The notes under the pieces were generated by a model, which made no database searches, was not told the DNA's origin, and worked only from the letters and a program-made list of their open reading frames with translations. Of a stretch of 64,000 nt of DNA, positions 19,726 to 28,405 are shown piece by piece; the stretch's first letter is position 1, and each line of letters starts with the position of its first letter. The stretch is from NCBI RefSeq assembly GCF_003265225.1, contig NZ_CP022013.1, positions 310,001 through 374,000 of the forward strand, written 5' to 3'. Made by a program: the position numbers and the translations under genes. The stretch comes from Mergibacter septicus. GTDB taxonomy: Bacteria; Pseudomonadota; Gammaproteobacteria; Enterobacterales; Pasteurellaceae.

Positions 19726-21057
19726 ATGGATCTCAGTTATATGGCAGAATTGCCACAACAAGATTTTCAACAACGGCGGCAACAACTTTTAGCACAAATG
19801 CAAGATAACAGTGCTTTGTTAGTTTTTTCTGCCCAAGAATGTTATCGGAATGCTGACTGTGCCTATCCATTTCGACAGGATAGTTATTTCTGGTATTTAA
19901 CGGGATTTAATGAACCTGATTCTGTGTTGTTATTAAAGAAAAAGGGACAAAGTTGGCAAAGTGTGATTTTTGTTCGTCCAAGTGATCCCTTAATGGAAAC
20001 TTGGAATGGTCGCCGTTTAGGGGTTGAGAATGCGGCTGAAAAATTGTTGTTTGATCGTGCAATAAGTGTTGAAACATTGGATAGTGAGTTAACTAAGCTT
20101 TTGAGTGGTGTAACTACGCTTTACTATGCTGAAGACATACAGCCGTGGGGCGATAAACAAGTGAGAAAGTTACTTTCTACAATGCGAAAACAAAGTCGGC
20201 AAGGGATTAAAGTACCATTAGAACAACATTGTTGGCGATCTTTATTAGATGAAATGCGTTTGTTTAAATCTGATAATGAAATTCGTTTAATCCAACAAGC
20301 TGGGCAAATTTCGGCGTTAGCTCATATTCGTGCGATGCAACAGTGCCGCCCTAATTGTTTTGAATATGAATTAGGAGCTGAGATTGTTCATGAATTTAGT
20401 CGTTTTGGTGCAAGATTTGAGGCATATACATCAATTATCGCAGGTGGTGAAAATGCGTGTATCTTGCATTACACGGAAAATGATATGCCATTAAAAGATG
20501 GTGATTTGGTTTTGATTGATGCTGGCTGTGAGTTTGCAATGTATGCGGGGGATATTAGTCGGACTTTTCCTGTCAATGGTAAATTTAGTCAACCGCAACG
20601 AGAAGTTTATCAGATTGTTTTAGAGGCTGAAAAAAAAGCGATTGAGTTATTAGTAAATGGTAGTTCAATTAAGCTAGCCAATGAAGCAGTGTTACGTATT
20701 CTAGTCGCTGGCTTAGTTAAACTTGGGATCTTGCAAGGAGAAGTTGAGCAACTGATTGAAGATAAAGCGTATTTACGTTTCTATATGCACGGCTTAGGGC
20801 ATTGGCTAGGTTTAGATACACATGATGTTGGTGACTATGGTACTCAGCGAGACCGTCTGTTAGCACCGGGAATGGTGTTAACTGTTGAACCGGGATTGTA
20901 TATTCCAAATGCTGAAGATATTCCTGTTCAATATCGAGGGATTGGGATTCGGATTGAAGATAATCTTTTAATTACTGAGTATGGCAATAAGAATTTGACC
21001 GCAGCGGTTCCGAAAGAGATCGATGAAATTGAAAGGTTAATGCAAGGTAATATTTAA
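19726..21057 (+). CDS. pepP: PepP, Xaa-Pro aminopeptidase
   Basis: Product of 443 residues with an N-terminal creatinase-like domain (NADCAYPFRQDSYFWYLTGF) and a C-terminal pita-bread metallopeptidase domain. The five metal ligands are visible: D265 (LIDAGCEF), D276 (GDISRTF), H359 (HGLGHWLG), E388 (TVEPGLY) and a final Glu in GIRIED. It removes N-terminal residues preceding proline, using two Mn ions. The start MDLSYMAELP matches what I recall for the Haemophilus protein. It lies 31 bases after ygfB. Confidence 0.96.
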   Translation: MDLSYMAELPQQDFQQRRQQLLAQMQDNSALLVFSAQECYRNADCAYPFRQDSYFWYLTGFNEPDSVLLLKKKGQSWQSVIFVRPSDPLMETWNGRRLGVENAAEKLLFDRAISVETLDSELTKLLSGVTTLYYAEDIQPWGDKQVRKLLSTMRKQSRQGIKVPLEQHCWRSLLDEMRLFKSDNEIRLIQQAGQISALAHIRAMQQCRPNCFEYELGAEIVHEFSRFGARFEAYTSIIAGGENACILHYTENDMPLKDGDLVLIDAGCEFAMYAGDISRTFPVNGKFSQPQREVYQIVLEAEKKAIELLVNGSSIKLANEAVLRILVAGLVKLGILQGEVEQLIEDKAYLRFYMHGLGHWLGLDTHDVGDYGTQRDRLLAPGMVLTVEPGLYIPNAEDIPVQYRGIGIRIEDNLLITEYGNKNLTAAVPKEIDEIERLMQGNI

Positions 21058-21080
21058 TCATTAAGTGGTGAGTAACGTTT

Positions 21081-22274
21081 ATGCAGCAGTACGATATTAT
21101 TATTAACGGTGGTGGGATTAATGGTTTAACTTTGGCTTTGGCGATTAATAGTTTTTCCCAACCACGTCAATTAAGGATAGCGATTATTGAACGTTCACCA
21201 CATCAACACCACCAAGGTACGGGATTTGATGCTCGCAGTATTGCATTATCCGTTGGAACTTGTCGTAAATTGGCTAAAATTACATTAGCGAACCAAACTA
21301 ATTTATGGCAGCAGTTTCAACCTTATATTGAACCTATCTTTAATATTCATGTTTCTGATCAAGGGCACGCTGGATTAGTTGAGTTTAGTGCAGAAGAATT
21401 GCATTTATCTCAACTTGGTGCGGTAATAGAATTAACTGCCGTAGGCGAAGTACTTACCAAAGCATTGCAACAAGCACCTAATATTGATTTTTATTGTCCA
21501 GAACAGATTACCAGTGCTGAGTTTTCACCACAGCAAGTAAAAGTCTGTTTGTCTAATTCAATGGAATTAACCTGTTTACTATTAGTCGGGGCTGATGGTA
21601 GCTACTCTAAAACGGCTAAAATGGCAGGAATTGAAACTTCTATTGTACGAGATTATCAACAAACCGCTGTGATAGCGAATATTTTATCTAGTGAACCACA
21701 TCAAGGTAGAGCTTTTGAACGTTTTACCTCACAAGGACCACTTGCTTTATTACCGCTACAAAAGAATCTACTTTCACTGGTATGGTGTTTAAAAGAGGCG
21801 GAGCAGATCCTTTCTCTAGATGAAGATACTTTTTTACGACATTTACAACAGCAGTTTGGTTGGCGATTAGGACGTTTTAAGCAAACAGGGCAACGTTATG
21901 CTTACCCATTGTGTTTGTCTCAAGCTGAACGTCATACTGCAACTCGCTTGGCATTAGTTGGTAATGCAATGCAAAGCTTACACCCAATTGCAGGACAAGG
22001 GTTCAATTTAGGAATAAGAGATCTTTTTGCTTTAGCTAAAGCGATTGCTGATTGTCAGGATATTGGTTCTCCTACTATGTTACAAGCTTATACTCAAGCA
22101 CGTCTTAATGATCAACGCCGTACAATCACATTAACTGATAGTTTAGTTACTATTTTTGCAAATGATTTTTTACCGCTACAAATCACTCGAAATTTAGGTT
22201 TAGGTTTGTTAGCTAATTCAAAATACTTACGACAACAATTTGTAAAACCAATGTTAGGTTGGGTATCTGCTTAG
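21081..22274 (+). CDS. ubiH: UbiH, 2-octaprenyl-6-methoxyphenol hydroxylase
   Basis: Product of 397 residues. It is an FAD-dependent aromatic hydroxylase: N-terminal dinucleotide fold DIIINGGGINGLTLALAI, the middle motif LVGADGSYS, and the ribose-binding region LVGNAMQSLHPIAGQGFNLG (usual GD becomes GN here). It acts in ubiquinone ring hydroxylation. It sits 23 bases after pepP and 9 before ubiI, the E. coli order. Assignment to UbiH rather than another member rests on this order. Confidence 0.88.
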   Translation: MQQYDIIINGGGINGLTLALAINSFSQPRQLRIAIIERSPHQHHQGTGFDARSIALSVGTCRKLAKITLANQTNLWQQFQPYIEPIFNIHVSDQGHAGLVEFSAEELHLSQLGAVIELTAVGEVLTKALQQAPNIDFYCPEQITSAEFSPQQVKVCLSNSMELTCLLLVGADGSYSKTAKMAGIETSIVRDYQQTAVIANILSSEPHQGRAFERFTSQGPLALLPLQKNLLSLVWCLKEAEQILSLDEDTFLRHLQQQFGWRLGRFKQTGQRYAYPLCLSQAERHTATRLALVGNAMQSLHPIAGQGFNLGIRDLFALAKAIADCQDIGSPTMLQAYTQARLNDQRRTITLTDSLVTIFANDFLPLQITRNLGLGLLANSKYLRQQFVKPMLGWVSA

Positions 22275-22283
22275 GGAAAGAAA

Positions 22284-23498
22284 ATGAAAAGTTTTGATCT
22301 TGTGATTATTGGTGGTGGAATGGTTGGTTTAGCTTTGGCACAAGCTTTGGCGCAGGCTAATTGTCGTATTGCGATTGTTGAAGCTTATCCACCTGAACAA
22401 CAATTAGAACAGATTGGCAATCGAGTCAGTGCTTTGAATTTAGCTTCTCAAGCTTTTTTAGAACAACTTGGCGTGTGGCAACAGTTACAGCAATGGCGAG
22501 CCACGTCTTATGCGGCAATGCAAGTATGGGAAAAAGATAGTTTTGCTAAAATTACGCTAGATACGAAAGGATTGGGCGTTGAACATCTAGGGCATATTGT
22601 TGAAAATCATTTGATTCGTCAGGCTTTATGGCAGAAAGTAAGTCAGAATCCAAATGTTGAAATTATACTCGGTCAACCACATCAATTAGGGGTGAATGAC
22701 AGTAATGCGATTTTAAGTTTAACCCATGGAGAAATGCTAGTTGCTAAATTAGTTGTTGGGGCTGATGGTGCAAATTCTTGGTTACGTCAACAAGCCGATA
22801 TTCCACTCAATTTTCGAGATTATCAACACACGGCTTTAGTGTGTAATGTTGAAACCACTGAACCGCATCAACAAATTTGTCGTCAGATTTTTAGCCATAA
22901 TAGTATCCTTGCTTTTTTACCATTGCATCAACCTAATCTCAGTTCAATTGTGTGGTCTTTAGATCCATTACAAGCTAGAGAGTTAGTGGCTTGTGATGAA
23001 AAAGACTTTAATCAAGCATTAACAGTAGCGTTTGATAATCGTTTAGGCTTAACTCAGGTACAATCCCCTCGTAATATCTACCCACTTACCGCACGTTTTG
23101 CTCGAGATTTTGCTCAAGCTAGAATTGCTTTAATTGGTGATGCGGCACATACCATTCACCCTTTAGCTGGATTGGGAGTTAATCTTGGGTTTATGGATGC
23201 TTTGGCTTTAGCTGAACAGATTACCACCAATTTAAATGCAGGTTATGATATTGGTGATTATCGTCGTTTACGTTATTTTGAACGTTGGCGAAAAACTGAA
23301 GCAACAAAAATGTTGACTGCAATGCAGGCATTTAAAACCTTGTTTGAAGGGAGTACACCGATAAAAAAATTGATTCGAGGAGCAGGCTTAACTTTTGTTG
23401 ATAATTTCTCTCTAATAAAAGAACAATTTATTCTTCACGCTACGGGCTTATCTGGCGATTTACCAGAGAGCGTAAAGTATTGCTTAGATTTTGTCTAA
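22284..23498 (+). CDS. ubiI: UbiI-type FAD-dependent ubiquinone hydroxylase
   Basis: Product of 404 residues of the same flavoprotein family as the preceding gene: DLVIIGGGMVGLALAQAL at the N-terminus, VVGADGANSWLR in the middle, and LIGDAAHTIHPLAGLGVNLG with the standard GD. It is probably the C5-hydroxylase of ubiquinone synthesis by gene order (pepP-ubiH-ubiI); UbiF is a possible alternative. Its TAA overlaps the tusB stop on the opposite strand. Confidence 0.83.
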   Translation: MKSFDLVIIGGGMVGLALAQALAQANCRIAIVEAYPPEQQLEQIGNRVSALNLASQAFLEQLGVWQQLQQWRATSYAAMQVWEKDSFAKITLDTKGLGVEHLGHIVENHLIRQALWQKVSQNPNVEIILGQPHQLGVNDSNAILSLTHGEMLVAKLVVGADGANSWLRQQADIPLNFRDYQHTALVCNVETTEPHQQICRQIFSHNSILAFLPLHQPNLSSIVWSLDPLQARELVACDEKDFNQALTVAFDNRLGLTQVQSPRNIYPLTARFARDFAQARIALIGDAAHTIHPLAGLGVNLGFMDALALAEQITTNLNAGYDIGDYRRLRYFERWRKTEATKMLTAMQAFKTLFEGSTPIKKLIRGAGLTFVDNFSLIKEQFILHATGLSGDLPESVKYCLDFV

Positions 23499-23797
23499 TA
23501 GGCAAAGTGTGGTGAGTATTTTTCCGTTTTTTCTACTAATTGCTCTAATGATATTTTTTCAAAAAGTGTTTGATATTTAAGTGGAAGACGGTTGAATAAC
23601 AGATGGAGATTTCGGGCAGTAAAATCAACATCTAAAATACTACAACGAATAGGTAGGTGAGAGAATAATTTAGGTGTTTTAAGTGCAAGTAATACCCCAT
23701 CTTGCCACAGAATCAGAGCGTCATTTTCAGTGATATTGCTAAGTATAGCGTTTAAAAAATGTTGATCGTAGTGAGCATGAGCAAAGGTGTAGAGCAT
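23495..23797 (-). CDS. tusB: TusB, sulfur-relay protein
   Basis: Product of 100 residues of the DsrH/TusB family: MLYTFAHAHYD at the N-terminus, ENDALILWQDGVLLAL, and a closing TEKYSPHFAY. TusBCD forms a hexamer that passes sulfur from TusA to TusE and MnmA for 2-thiouridine in tRNA wobble positions. It is last in yheO-tusD-tusC-tusB, 15 bases after tusC. The stop codon shares bases with the converging ubiI stop. Confidence 0.88.
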   Translation of the reverse strand: MLYTFAHAHYDQHFLNAILSNITENDALILWQDGVLLALKTPKLFSHLPIRCSILDVDFTARNLHLLFNRLPLKYQTLFEKISLEQLVEKTEKYSPHFAY

Positions 23798-23812
23798 TAT
23801 TTTTTCCTAAAA

Positions 23813-24172
23813 TTAGAAGGTTAAGATTTTTTCTGCTTGCTGTAATGTAGCAAAAAAAGATTTTTGATCTAGTGGTTGGCAATTTAGTTGTAAATCTTGG
23901 ATATTAAGTTGATAGCGTTCTAAATCTGGTTGATAGATAAAACGGTTTTCAATTTCGTATAGATCCAAGAGTTTAAATACCGCTGGCGTATTTTTTTGTA
24001 AAATCAGATCTGCTTGTTGTTGCACTAAGAGATTGCAGATCCCATCATTAAGAAAAAAAACACTGAGTTCATTTTCATCACAATAGGCAGCCATTGCCAG
24101 TAAAGCATCTAATCCTTCACGGCTACGGCTATTTCCGTAAGGTGGTTGGGTAAAAACAAACGCAATTTTCAT
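23813..24172 (-). CDS. tusC: TusC, sulfur-relay protein
   Basis: Product of 119 residues of the DsrF/TusC family: KIAFVFTQPPYGNSRSREGLDALLAMAAY and FFLNDGICNLL. It is a structural member of the TusBCD complex, without the catalytic cysteine of TusD. Its ATG overlaps the tusD stop by four bases (ATGA type), indicating coupling. Confidence 0.92.
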   Translation of the reverse strand: MKIAFVFTQPPYGNSRSREGLDALLAMAAYCDENELSVFFLNDGICNLLVQQQADLILQKNTPAVFKLLDLYEIENRFIYQPDLERYQLNIQDLQLNCQPLDQKSFFATLQQAEKILTF

Positions 24173-24549
24173 AGTGTTATTACTCGATCTGCTAGTAGTA
24201 CCGCTTGACTAAATTCCCCTAAACCTGTCAGAACAAAACCATCAGCCAGATTATTTTGTTGATGATTAGCTGATGTTTCAGGATTAACAATCCCTCGTCG
24301 TTGTGCTGCTGCAATACAGAGAGATAATGGAATGTTATGTCGCTTAGCTAACTGCTGCCACGCTTTAACTAAATTAAATTCATCATTTGCAGGGTAAACA
24401 AATTGGTTTCCATGGGTAACGCCTGCCTGTGAGAAAAAAATTTGGGTAATTGTATGCCCTTTTGCTAATAGTGCCTGTGCGATTTGATAAGCTAAAAAAG
24501 AGGCTTGGCTACCATAAACAGGCTGAGTGATAGATAAAACGTAGCGCAT
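24169..24549 (-). CDS. tusD: TusD, sulfur-relay protein with active cysteine
   Basis: Product of 126 residues of the DsrE/TusD family: YVLSITQPVYGSQASFLAYQ, FFSQAGVTHGN and the active cysteine C78 in LSLCIAAAQRRGI. That cysteine carries the persulfide handed from TusA. Its ATG overlaps the yheO stop (TAATG) and its stop overlaps tusC, so yheO-tusDCB is one coupled operon. Confidence 0.94.
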   Translation of the reverse strand: MRYVLSITQPVYGSQASFLAYQIAQALLAKGHTITQIFFSQAGVTHGNQFVYPANDEFNLVKAWQQLAKRHNIPLSLCIAAAQRRGIVNPETSANHQQNNLADGFVLTGLGEFSQAVLLADRVITL

Positions 24550-25256
24550 TATTTTTGTTCGTCCTGCTTGATTTGACGAATATAAAGATAAACAGTGTGG
24601 CGAGAAATATCTAATCGCTCAGCAACTTGATTAATAGCATCTTTAATATCAAAGATACCTTTTTCAAATAACGAGATCACAATCTGACGATTTTTATTAT
24701 TATTGGCAACATTCCGATCGTTGGTAATATCTTCAATTGTTTGTTCAACAGTTTGTGCGACTAATTCTTCAACAGAAGATGCAAAGTTTACTTCCGATGT
24801 TCCTCGAGCTTGCTCTTGGCTAGGTAACAACCCTTGTAAAAATTGGGACATTGGAACATCAAGGTTAAAATTGATACATAATAAGCCAATAATACGTTGT
24901 TGTGGGTTACGGATTGCTATACTGATTGATTTCATTAAACCGTTGTTTTTCGAACGAGTAAAATAAGGTTGAGGAGTGCTTTCAGTCGTCATTTGATGTA
25001 GTGAGCGTAATGCGAGATCTGTTAGTGGAGAACCAACTTGACGGTTTGTATTATGCCCATTAGCAATACAGATAGCAGAATGTTGCAAATTTTCTAGAGA
25101 GTGCAAGACGATTTCACAATGAGAACCAATTAATGCTGCTAAGCCTTGAACAACAGGGATATAAGAGTTAAGTATATTATGATCTTCAACACTGAAAGGG
25201 GGATTTTCCCCAGAAAAATTATCATCATCAAATAGATCTTGCTTATATTCGTTCAC
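24549..25256 (-). CDS. yheO: YheO family PAS/HTH transcriptional regulator
   Basis: Product of 235 residues. It has a YheO-type PAS-like N-terminal domain (NSYIPVVQGLAALIGSHCEIVLHSL, LLCINFNLDVPMSQF) and a C-terminal helix-turn-helix of the HTH_22 type (AINQVAERLDISRHTVYLYI). DNA-binding regulator of unknown ligand; YheO lies upstream of tusDCB in enterobacteria too. It overlaps tusD by one base. The regulated genes are not known; the operon itself is a candidate. Confidence 0.87.
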   Translation of the reverse strand: MNEYKQDLFDDDNFSGENPPFSVEDHNILNSYIPVVQGLAALIGSHCEIVLHSLENLQHSAICIANGHNTNRQVGSPLTDLALRSLHQMTTESTPQPYFTRSKNNGLMKSISIAIRNPQQRIIGLLCINFNLDVPMSQFLQGLLPSQEQARGTSEVNFASSVEELVAQTVEQTIEDITNDRNVANNNKNRQIVISLFEKGIFDIKDAINQVAERLDISRHTVYLYIRQIKQDEQK

Positions 25257-25274
25257 GTTTTTCTTCCTATTAAA

Positions 25275-25299
25275 ATAGAAGCAGCGAAACTGCTTCTAT
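25275..25299 (-). terminator. Terminator after fkpA
   Basis: A perfect 10-bp hairpin, ATAGAAGCAG (25275-25284) with CTGCTTCTAT (25290-25299), 5-base loop. On the minus strand it is followed by TTTTAA. It lies 17 bases after the fkpA stop and before yheO. Confidence 0.75.
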
Positions 25300-25315
25300 A
25301 TCTAGATAAGGTTAA

Positions 25316-26041
25316 TTATTTATCGGCAGGTTTATGCGATAAAAGTTCAATCTCAAAAATGAGAGTTGAATTTGGTGGAATAGCACTGCTTCCGCTTTTA
25401 CCATAGGCTAATTCAGGTGGGATAACAAGTTCAATTTTTCCGCCATCTTTAATTAATGGAATACCTTCAATCCAACCCGGAATCAAGTTATCTAAACGGA
25501 ATTCAATTGGTTCGCCACGTTGATAACTACTATCAAAAACCTTACCATCAATTAGAGTGCCTTTATAGTTAACTTTGACGATATCACTTGGTTTGACTGT
25601 AGTCCCACTGCCTTGGCGTTCGATACGATATAAAATACCCGATTTAGTGCTTTTTACACCTTTTTGTTTTGCAAATTCAGCACGGAATTTATCGCCTTTT
25701 GTTGTATTTTCTGCTGCAATTTTATCAAGCTCTGTTTGGGCAGCATTCGCAAGAGTAGTTTGTAATAGTTGTAATTGTTGGCTAAAAGCAGCATCGTCCA
25801 TTTTGCTTTTGCCATTTAAACTGTCTTTGAAACCAGCAATAATTTCTTTATTGTTATAGTTAATATAATTTTTTTGGCTTTCAGAGAGTTGTTCAACGTT
25901 TTTTGCCATTAATACGCCTAGTGCATAAGATGATTGATCAATAAATTTAGGATCTTTTAATGTATCGCTATTCGCAAAGGCTGGTGCACTAACTATCGCA
26001 GTGATGAGACTTGTTAGGAATAGTTTGCGTAACTTTTGCAT
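25316..26041 (-). CDS. fkpA: FkpA, periplasmic FKBP-type prolyl isomerase
   Basis: Product of 241 residues. A signal peptide (KLFLTSLITAIVSAPAFA, cleavage after AFA) is followed by a helical dimerisation/chaperone domain (~25-125) and a C-terminal FKBP domain (VKVNYKGTLIDGKVFDSSYQ, WIEGIPLIKDGGKIELVIPP, LAYGKSG, LIFEIELL). It folds envelope proteins in the periplasm. It is divergent from slyX, as in E. coli, with a 128-base shared upstream region. Confidence 0.95.
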   Translation of the reverse strand: MQKLRKLFLTSLITAIVSAPAFANSDTLKDPKFIDQSSYALGVLMAKNVEQLSESQKNYINYNNKEIIAGFKDSLNGKSKMDDAAFSQQLQLLQTTLANAAQTELDKIAAENTTKGDKFRAEFAKQKGVKSTKSGILYRIERQGSGTTVKPSDIVKVNYKGTLIDGKVFDSSYQRGEPIEFRLDNLIPGWIEGIPLIKDGGKIELVIPPELAYGKSGSSAIPPNSTLIFEIELLSHKPADK

Positions 26042-26091
26042 ATTTAAACCTCATTTATTTAGTTTTAGTAGAAAATTTGTTTCTCACTAGG

Positions 26092-26106
26092 AATTATACG
26101 TATAAT
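26092..26106. promoter_or_regulatory. Face-to-face -10 elements between fkpA and slyX
   Basis: A perfect 12-base palindrome TTATACGTATAA (26094-26105) creates a TATAAT on the plus strand (26101-26106, toward slyX) and one on the minus strand (26097-26092, toward fkpA). Candidate -35 boxes at matching distances are weak (TTGTTT for plus; nothing good for minus). Confidence 0.4.
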
Positions 26107-26169
26107 AGCGAGAGTACCTTTCATTATAGAAAGCCACTTATTTGATGTAAATAAAACTGAAGAAAAACT

Positions 26170-26391
26170 ATGAATAAATTGTTATTTAATCCAGAACGTC
26201 TTGATGAACTCGAAATGAAAGTTACTTTTCAAGAAAAGGTAATTGAAGATTTGAATCAGGCTTTAGTAGAACAACAATTTGTGTTAGATAAATTACAGTT
26301 GCAAGTAAAATATTTAGCACAAAAGTTAAAAACTATCCAACCTTCTAATGTTGCTACTCAAGCAGAAGAAACGCCACCACCACACTACTGA
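26170..26391 (+). CDS. slyX: SlyX family protein
   Basis: Product of 73 residues: a short coiled coil ([20 protein letters not shown] through [15 protein letters not shown]) ending in the family's EETPPPHY tail. Cytoplasmic, role unknown. The pairing with fkpA and the tail are diagnostic. Confidence 0.9.
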   Translation: MNKLLFNPERLDELEMKVTFQEKVIEDLNQALVEQQFVLDKLQLQVKYLAQKLKTIQPSNVATQAEETPPPHY

Positions 26392-26452
26392 TTGAAGCAC
26401 TATTTAGTAAAATGTGGTGATGGCTTTGTCGCATATTAGGTTGAAGGTTTAA

Positions 26453-26875
26453 TTAATCTTTTAATGGAACGACTAACATATCAATCGCAATAGAATTCAT
26501 TACTTGGCGAGTTGAGGACATTAATTTACTCCAAAAATCTTGGTGATGACCAACTACTAATAAATCAACATTATATTTTTCGATTGCATCGGATAAAACT
26601 TGTTCTAAATCACCGCTACCACTTAATGTTTCCGCAATTGGGTAACCTGCTTGATTAGAGAGTTCGACCAGAGCTTGGTGGGTTTCATCAGAAATACGAT
26701 CTTGCATTGATGTCATATTGATATCAATTAAGCCAGTGTAGAGATCGGAAAAATTAACATCAACATGAATAATCGAAAGTTTCGCTTGATTTCTTTCAGC
26801 CACTTTTTTCGCTTTTTCAATTAGAAAAGTGCTTTCTTCAGAAAGATCGACCGCAACTAAGATGTGGTTATACAT
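26453..26875 (-). CDS. uspA: UspA, universal stress protein
   Basis: Product of 140 residues: [15 protein letters not shown] at the N-terminus, [12 protein letters not shown] near the C-terminus and the ending DMLVVPLKD. The loop after VGHH lacks the G-2x-G-9x-G(S/T) ATP-binding pattern, so it belongs to the non-ATP-binding UspA type. Cytoplasmic dimer induced by growth arrest in relatives. Divergent from mazG. Confidence 0.92.
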   Translation of the reverse strand: MYNHILVAVDLSEESTFLIEKAKKVAERNQAKLSIIHVDVNFSDLYTGLIDINMTSMQDRISDETHQALVELSNQAGYPIAETLSGSGDLEQVLSDAIEKYNVDLLVVGHHQDFWSKLMSSTRQVMNSIAIDMLVVPLKD

Positions 26876-26951
26876 TGTGTACCTCCGAATACGAACTTAA
26901 TGATCAATTTTTATTAGAAATACTATCACGAGTGTTAAAAAAAAAGTATGC

Positions 26952-26984
26952 ATTAGATCACACAAATAAAAATTTCATTATAAT
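26952..26984 (+). promoter_or_regulatory. Putative mazG promoter with a CRP-like half site
   Basis: A TATAAT (26979-26984) lies about 45 bases before the mazG start. There is no recognisable -35 box at the right spacing; instead ATCACA (26957-26962) sits there, resembling one half of a CRP site. Weak evidence. Confidence 0.3.
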
Positions 26985-27028
26985 TAATCGCATTATTTTC
27001 GTTGAAAGCGTTTTAGAGGGATATGGCA

Positions 27029-27826
27029 ATGAATAAAATAGATAGAATGCAAAAGTTTATTGAGATTATTGCTCGGTTGCGGGATCCTAAAAATGGTTGT
27101 CCTTGGGATCTTGAACAAAGTTTTGAAACGATGTCGCCTTATGTTTTGGAAGAGGCTTATGAAGTTGTGGAAGCCCTTGAACAAAATGATCCTATTAATT
27201 TAAAAGAAGAATTAGGTGATCTCTTATTACAAGTTGTGTTTTTAAGCCAGCTAGCAAGTGAAGCAAATCTTTTTACTTTTGATGAGGTGGTAGAAAGTGT
27301 GAGTGAGAAGATTGTACGGCGTCATCCTCACGTTTTTGGCAAAGTTAAAGCAGACACCAGTGAGCAAGTATTACAAAATTGGGAACAAATTAAGCAACAG
27401 GAACGTCAAGAAAAGGCACAATATTCTGTTTTAGATAATATTCCTTTAGCTTTACCTGCATTAGTTCGTGCTGAGAAAGTACAAAAACGTTGTGCTAAAG
27501 TTGGGTTTGATTGGGATAGTGTGTCGCCAGTGGTGGAAAAAGTACAGGAAGAATTAGATGAAGTAAGACAAGAGCTTATCCGAGAGCCACAAAATCAGCA
27601 AGCGATTGCAGAAGAAGTAGGCGACTTGTTATTTGCTATGGTGAATTTAAGCCGACATTTAGATCTACAAGCAGAGCATTTATTGCGTAAAGCAACACAA
27701 AAGTTTGAACGGCGTTTTAAGAAAGTAGAGCAAGAGGTCAAGCAACAACAAAAAACATTCGAGATGATGAATTTGGTTGAATTAGATCTAATCTGGGATC
27801 AAGTTAAACGAGAAGAGCAAGAGTAA
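27029..27826 (+). CDS. mazG: MazG, nucleoside triphosphate pyrophosphohydrolase
   Basis: Product of 265 residues with two tandem MazG domains. The first has the metal-binding pattern LEEAYEVVEAL ... LKEELGDLLLQVVF and the second VQEELDEVRQEL ... IAEEVGDLLFAMVN. It hydrolyses NTPs to NMP and pyrophosphate. I prefer the ATG at 27029 because GAGG lies nine bases upstream; the ATG at 27023 is only three bases from it. Convergent with bamE across a shared terminator. Confidence 0.93.
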   Translation: MNKIDRMQKFIEIIARLRDPKNGCPWDLEQSFETMSPYVLEEAYEVVEALEQNDPINLKEELGDLLLQVVFLSQLASEANLFTFDEVVESVSEKIVRRHPHVFGKVKADTSEQVLQNWEQIKQQERQEKAQYSVLDNIPLALPALVRAEKVQKRCAKVGFDWDSVSPVVEKVQEELDEVRQELIREPQNQQAIAEEVGDLLFAMVNLSRHLDLQAEHLLRKATQKFERRFKKVEQEVKQQQKTFEMMNLVELDLIWDQVKREEQE

Positions 27827-27832
27827 AAATAA

Positions 27833-27867
27833 AATCCACTTTTCAATAGATAAAAGTGGATTTTTTT
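27833..27867. terminator. Bidirectional terminator between mazG and bamE
   Basis: Arms AATCCACTTTT (27833-27843) and AAAAGTGGATT (27852-27862) form a perfect 11-bp stem with an 8-base loop, followed by T's on plus and preceded by A's for the minus direction. Confidence 0.85.
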
Positions 27868-27878
27868 ATGGGATTAAT

Positions 27879-28328
27879 TTATTTCCAAAATTGCCACCAA
27901 GATTTTTTAGTTTTACTGGTATCTTGTGAAGTACTCGTTTCAGTTGGTGCAATGACACTAGTTGGTGTAATGATAGGTGTACGATCAATGGTTTTTTCTG
28001 ATAGAGGATTATCTAACTGAAAGTCAGTAACCAAACCGTTTTGATTGAAATTGATAGTTAATTTATGTTCGATAGGTTTTTCGTGTCCATTTTGGATGAG
28101 TTGAACATAGTACCAAGTAAGTGAATTAAATGGATCAACGAGTAGTGGAGTTCCAAGTAAGTATTGAACTTGCTCCGCTGTCATACCTTTTTTTAATTGT
28201 GCCACTTTATCGCTTTCAAGATAGTTGCCTTGTGGTACATCAATACGATAAACGAGTTTATTTAAGGATGAACAGGCGGTAACACCAAAAATAAGCGTTA
28301 ATATCATTAAAACAGATTTTAATTTCAT
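27879..28328 (-). CDS. bamE: BamE, outer-membrane assembly lipoprotein
   Basis: Product of 149 residues. It has a lipoprotein signal peptide with lipobox VTAC (Cys19), then the SmpA/BamE fold: KLVYRIDVPQGNYLESDKV, LKKGMTAEQVQYLLGTPLL and WYYVQLIQNGHE. It is an accessory subunit of the BAM complex on the inner leaflet of the outer membrane. A Thr/Ser-rich C-terminal extension (about 35 residues, ending SWWQFWK) is longer than the E. coli protein. In E. coli bamE follows recN; here the two are separated. Confidence 0.92.
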   Translation of the reverse strand: MKLKSVLMILTLIFGVTACSSLNKLVYRIDVPQGNYLESDKVAQLKKGMTAEQVQYLLGTPLLVDPFNSLTWYYVQLIQNGHEKPIEHKLTINFNQNGLVTDFQLDNPLSEKTIDRTPIITPTSVIAPTETSTSQDTSKTKKSWWQFWK

Positions 28329-28405
28329 ACTGTTTTTTACCTTTATTATTTACAAAATTAGAAAAAAATCGTTCAGATAATACCTAAACCTGTGATAAAT
28401 GCAAC

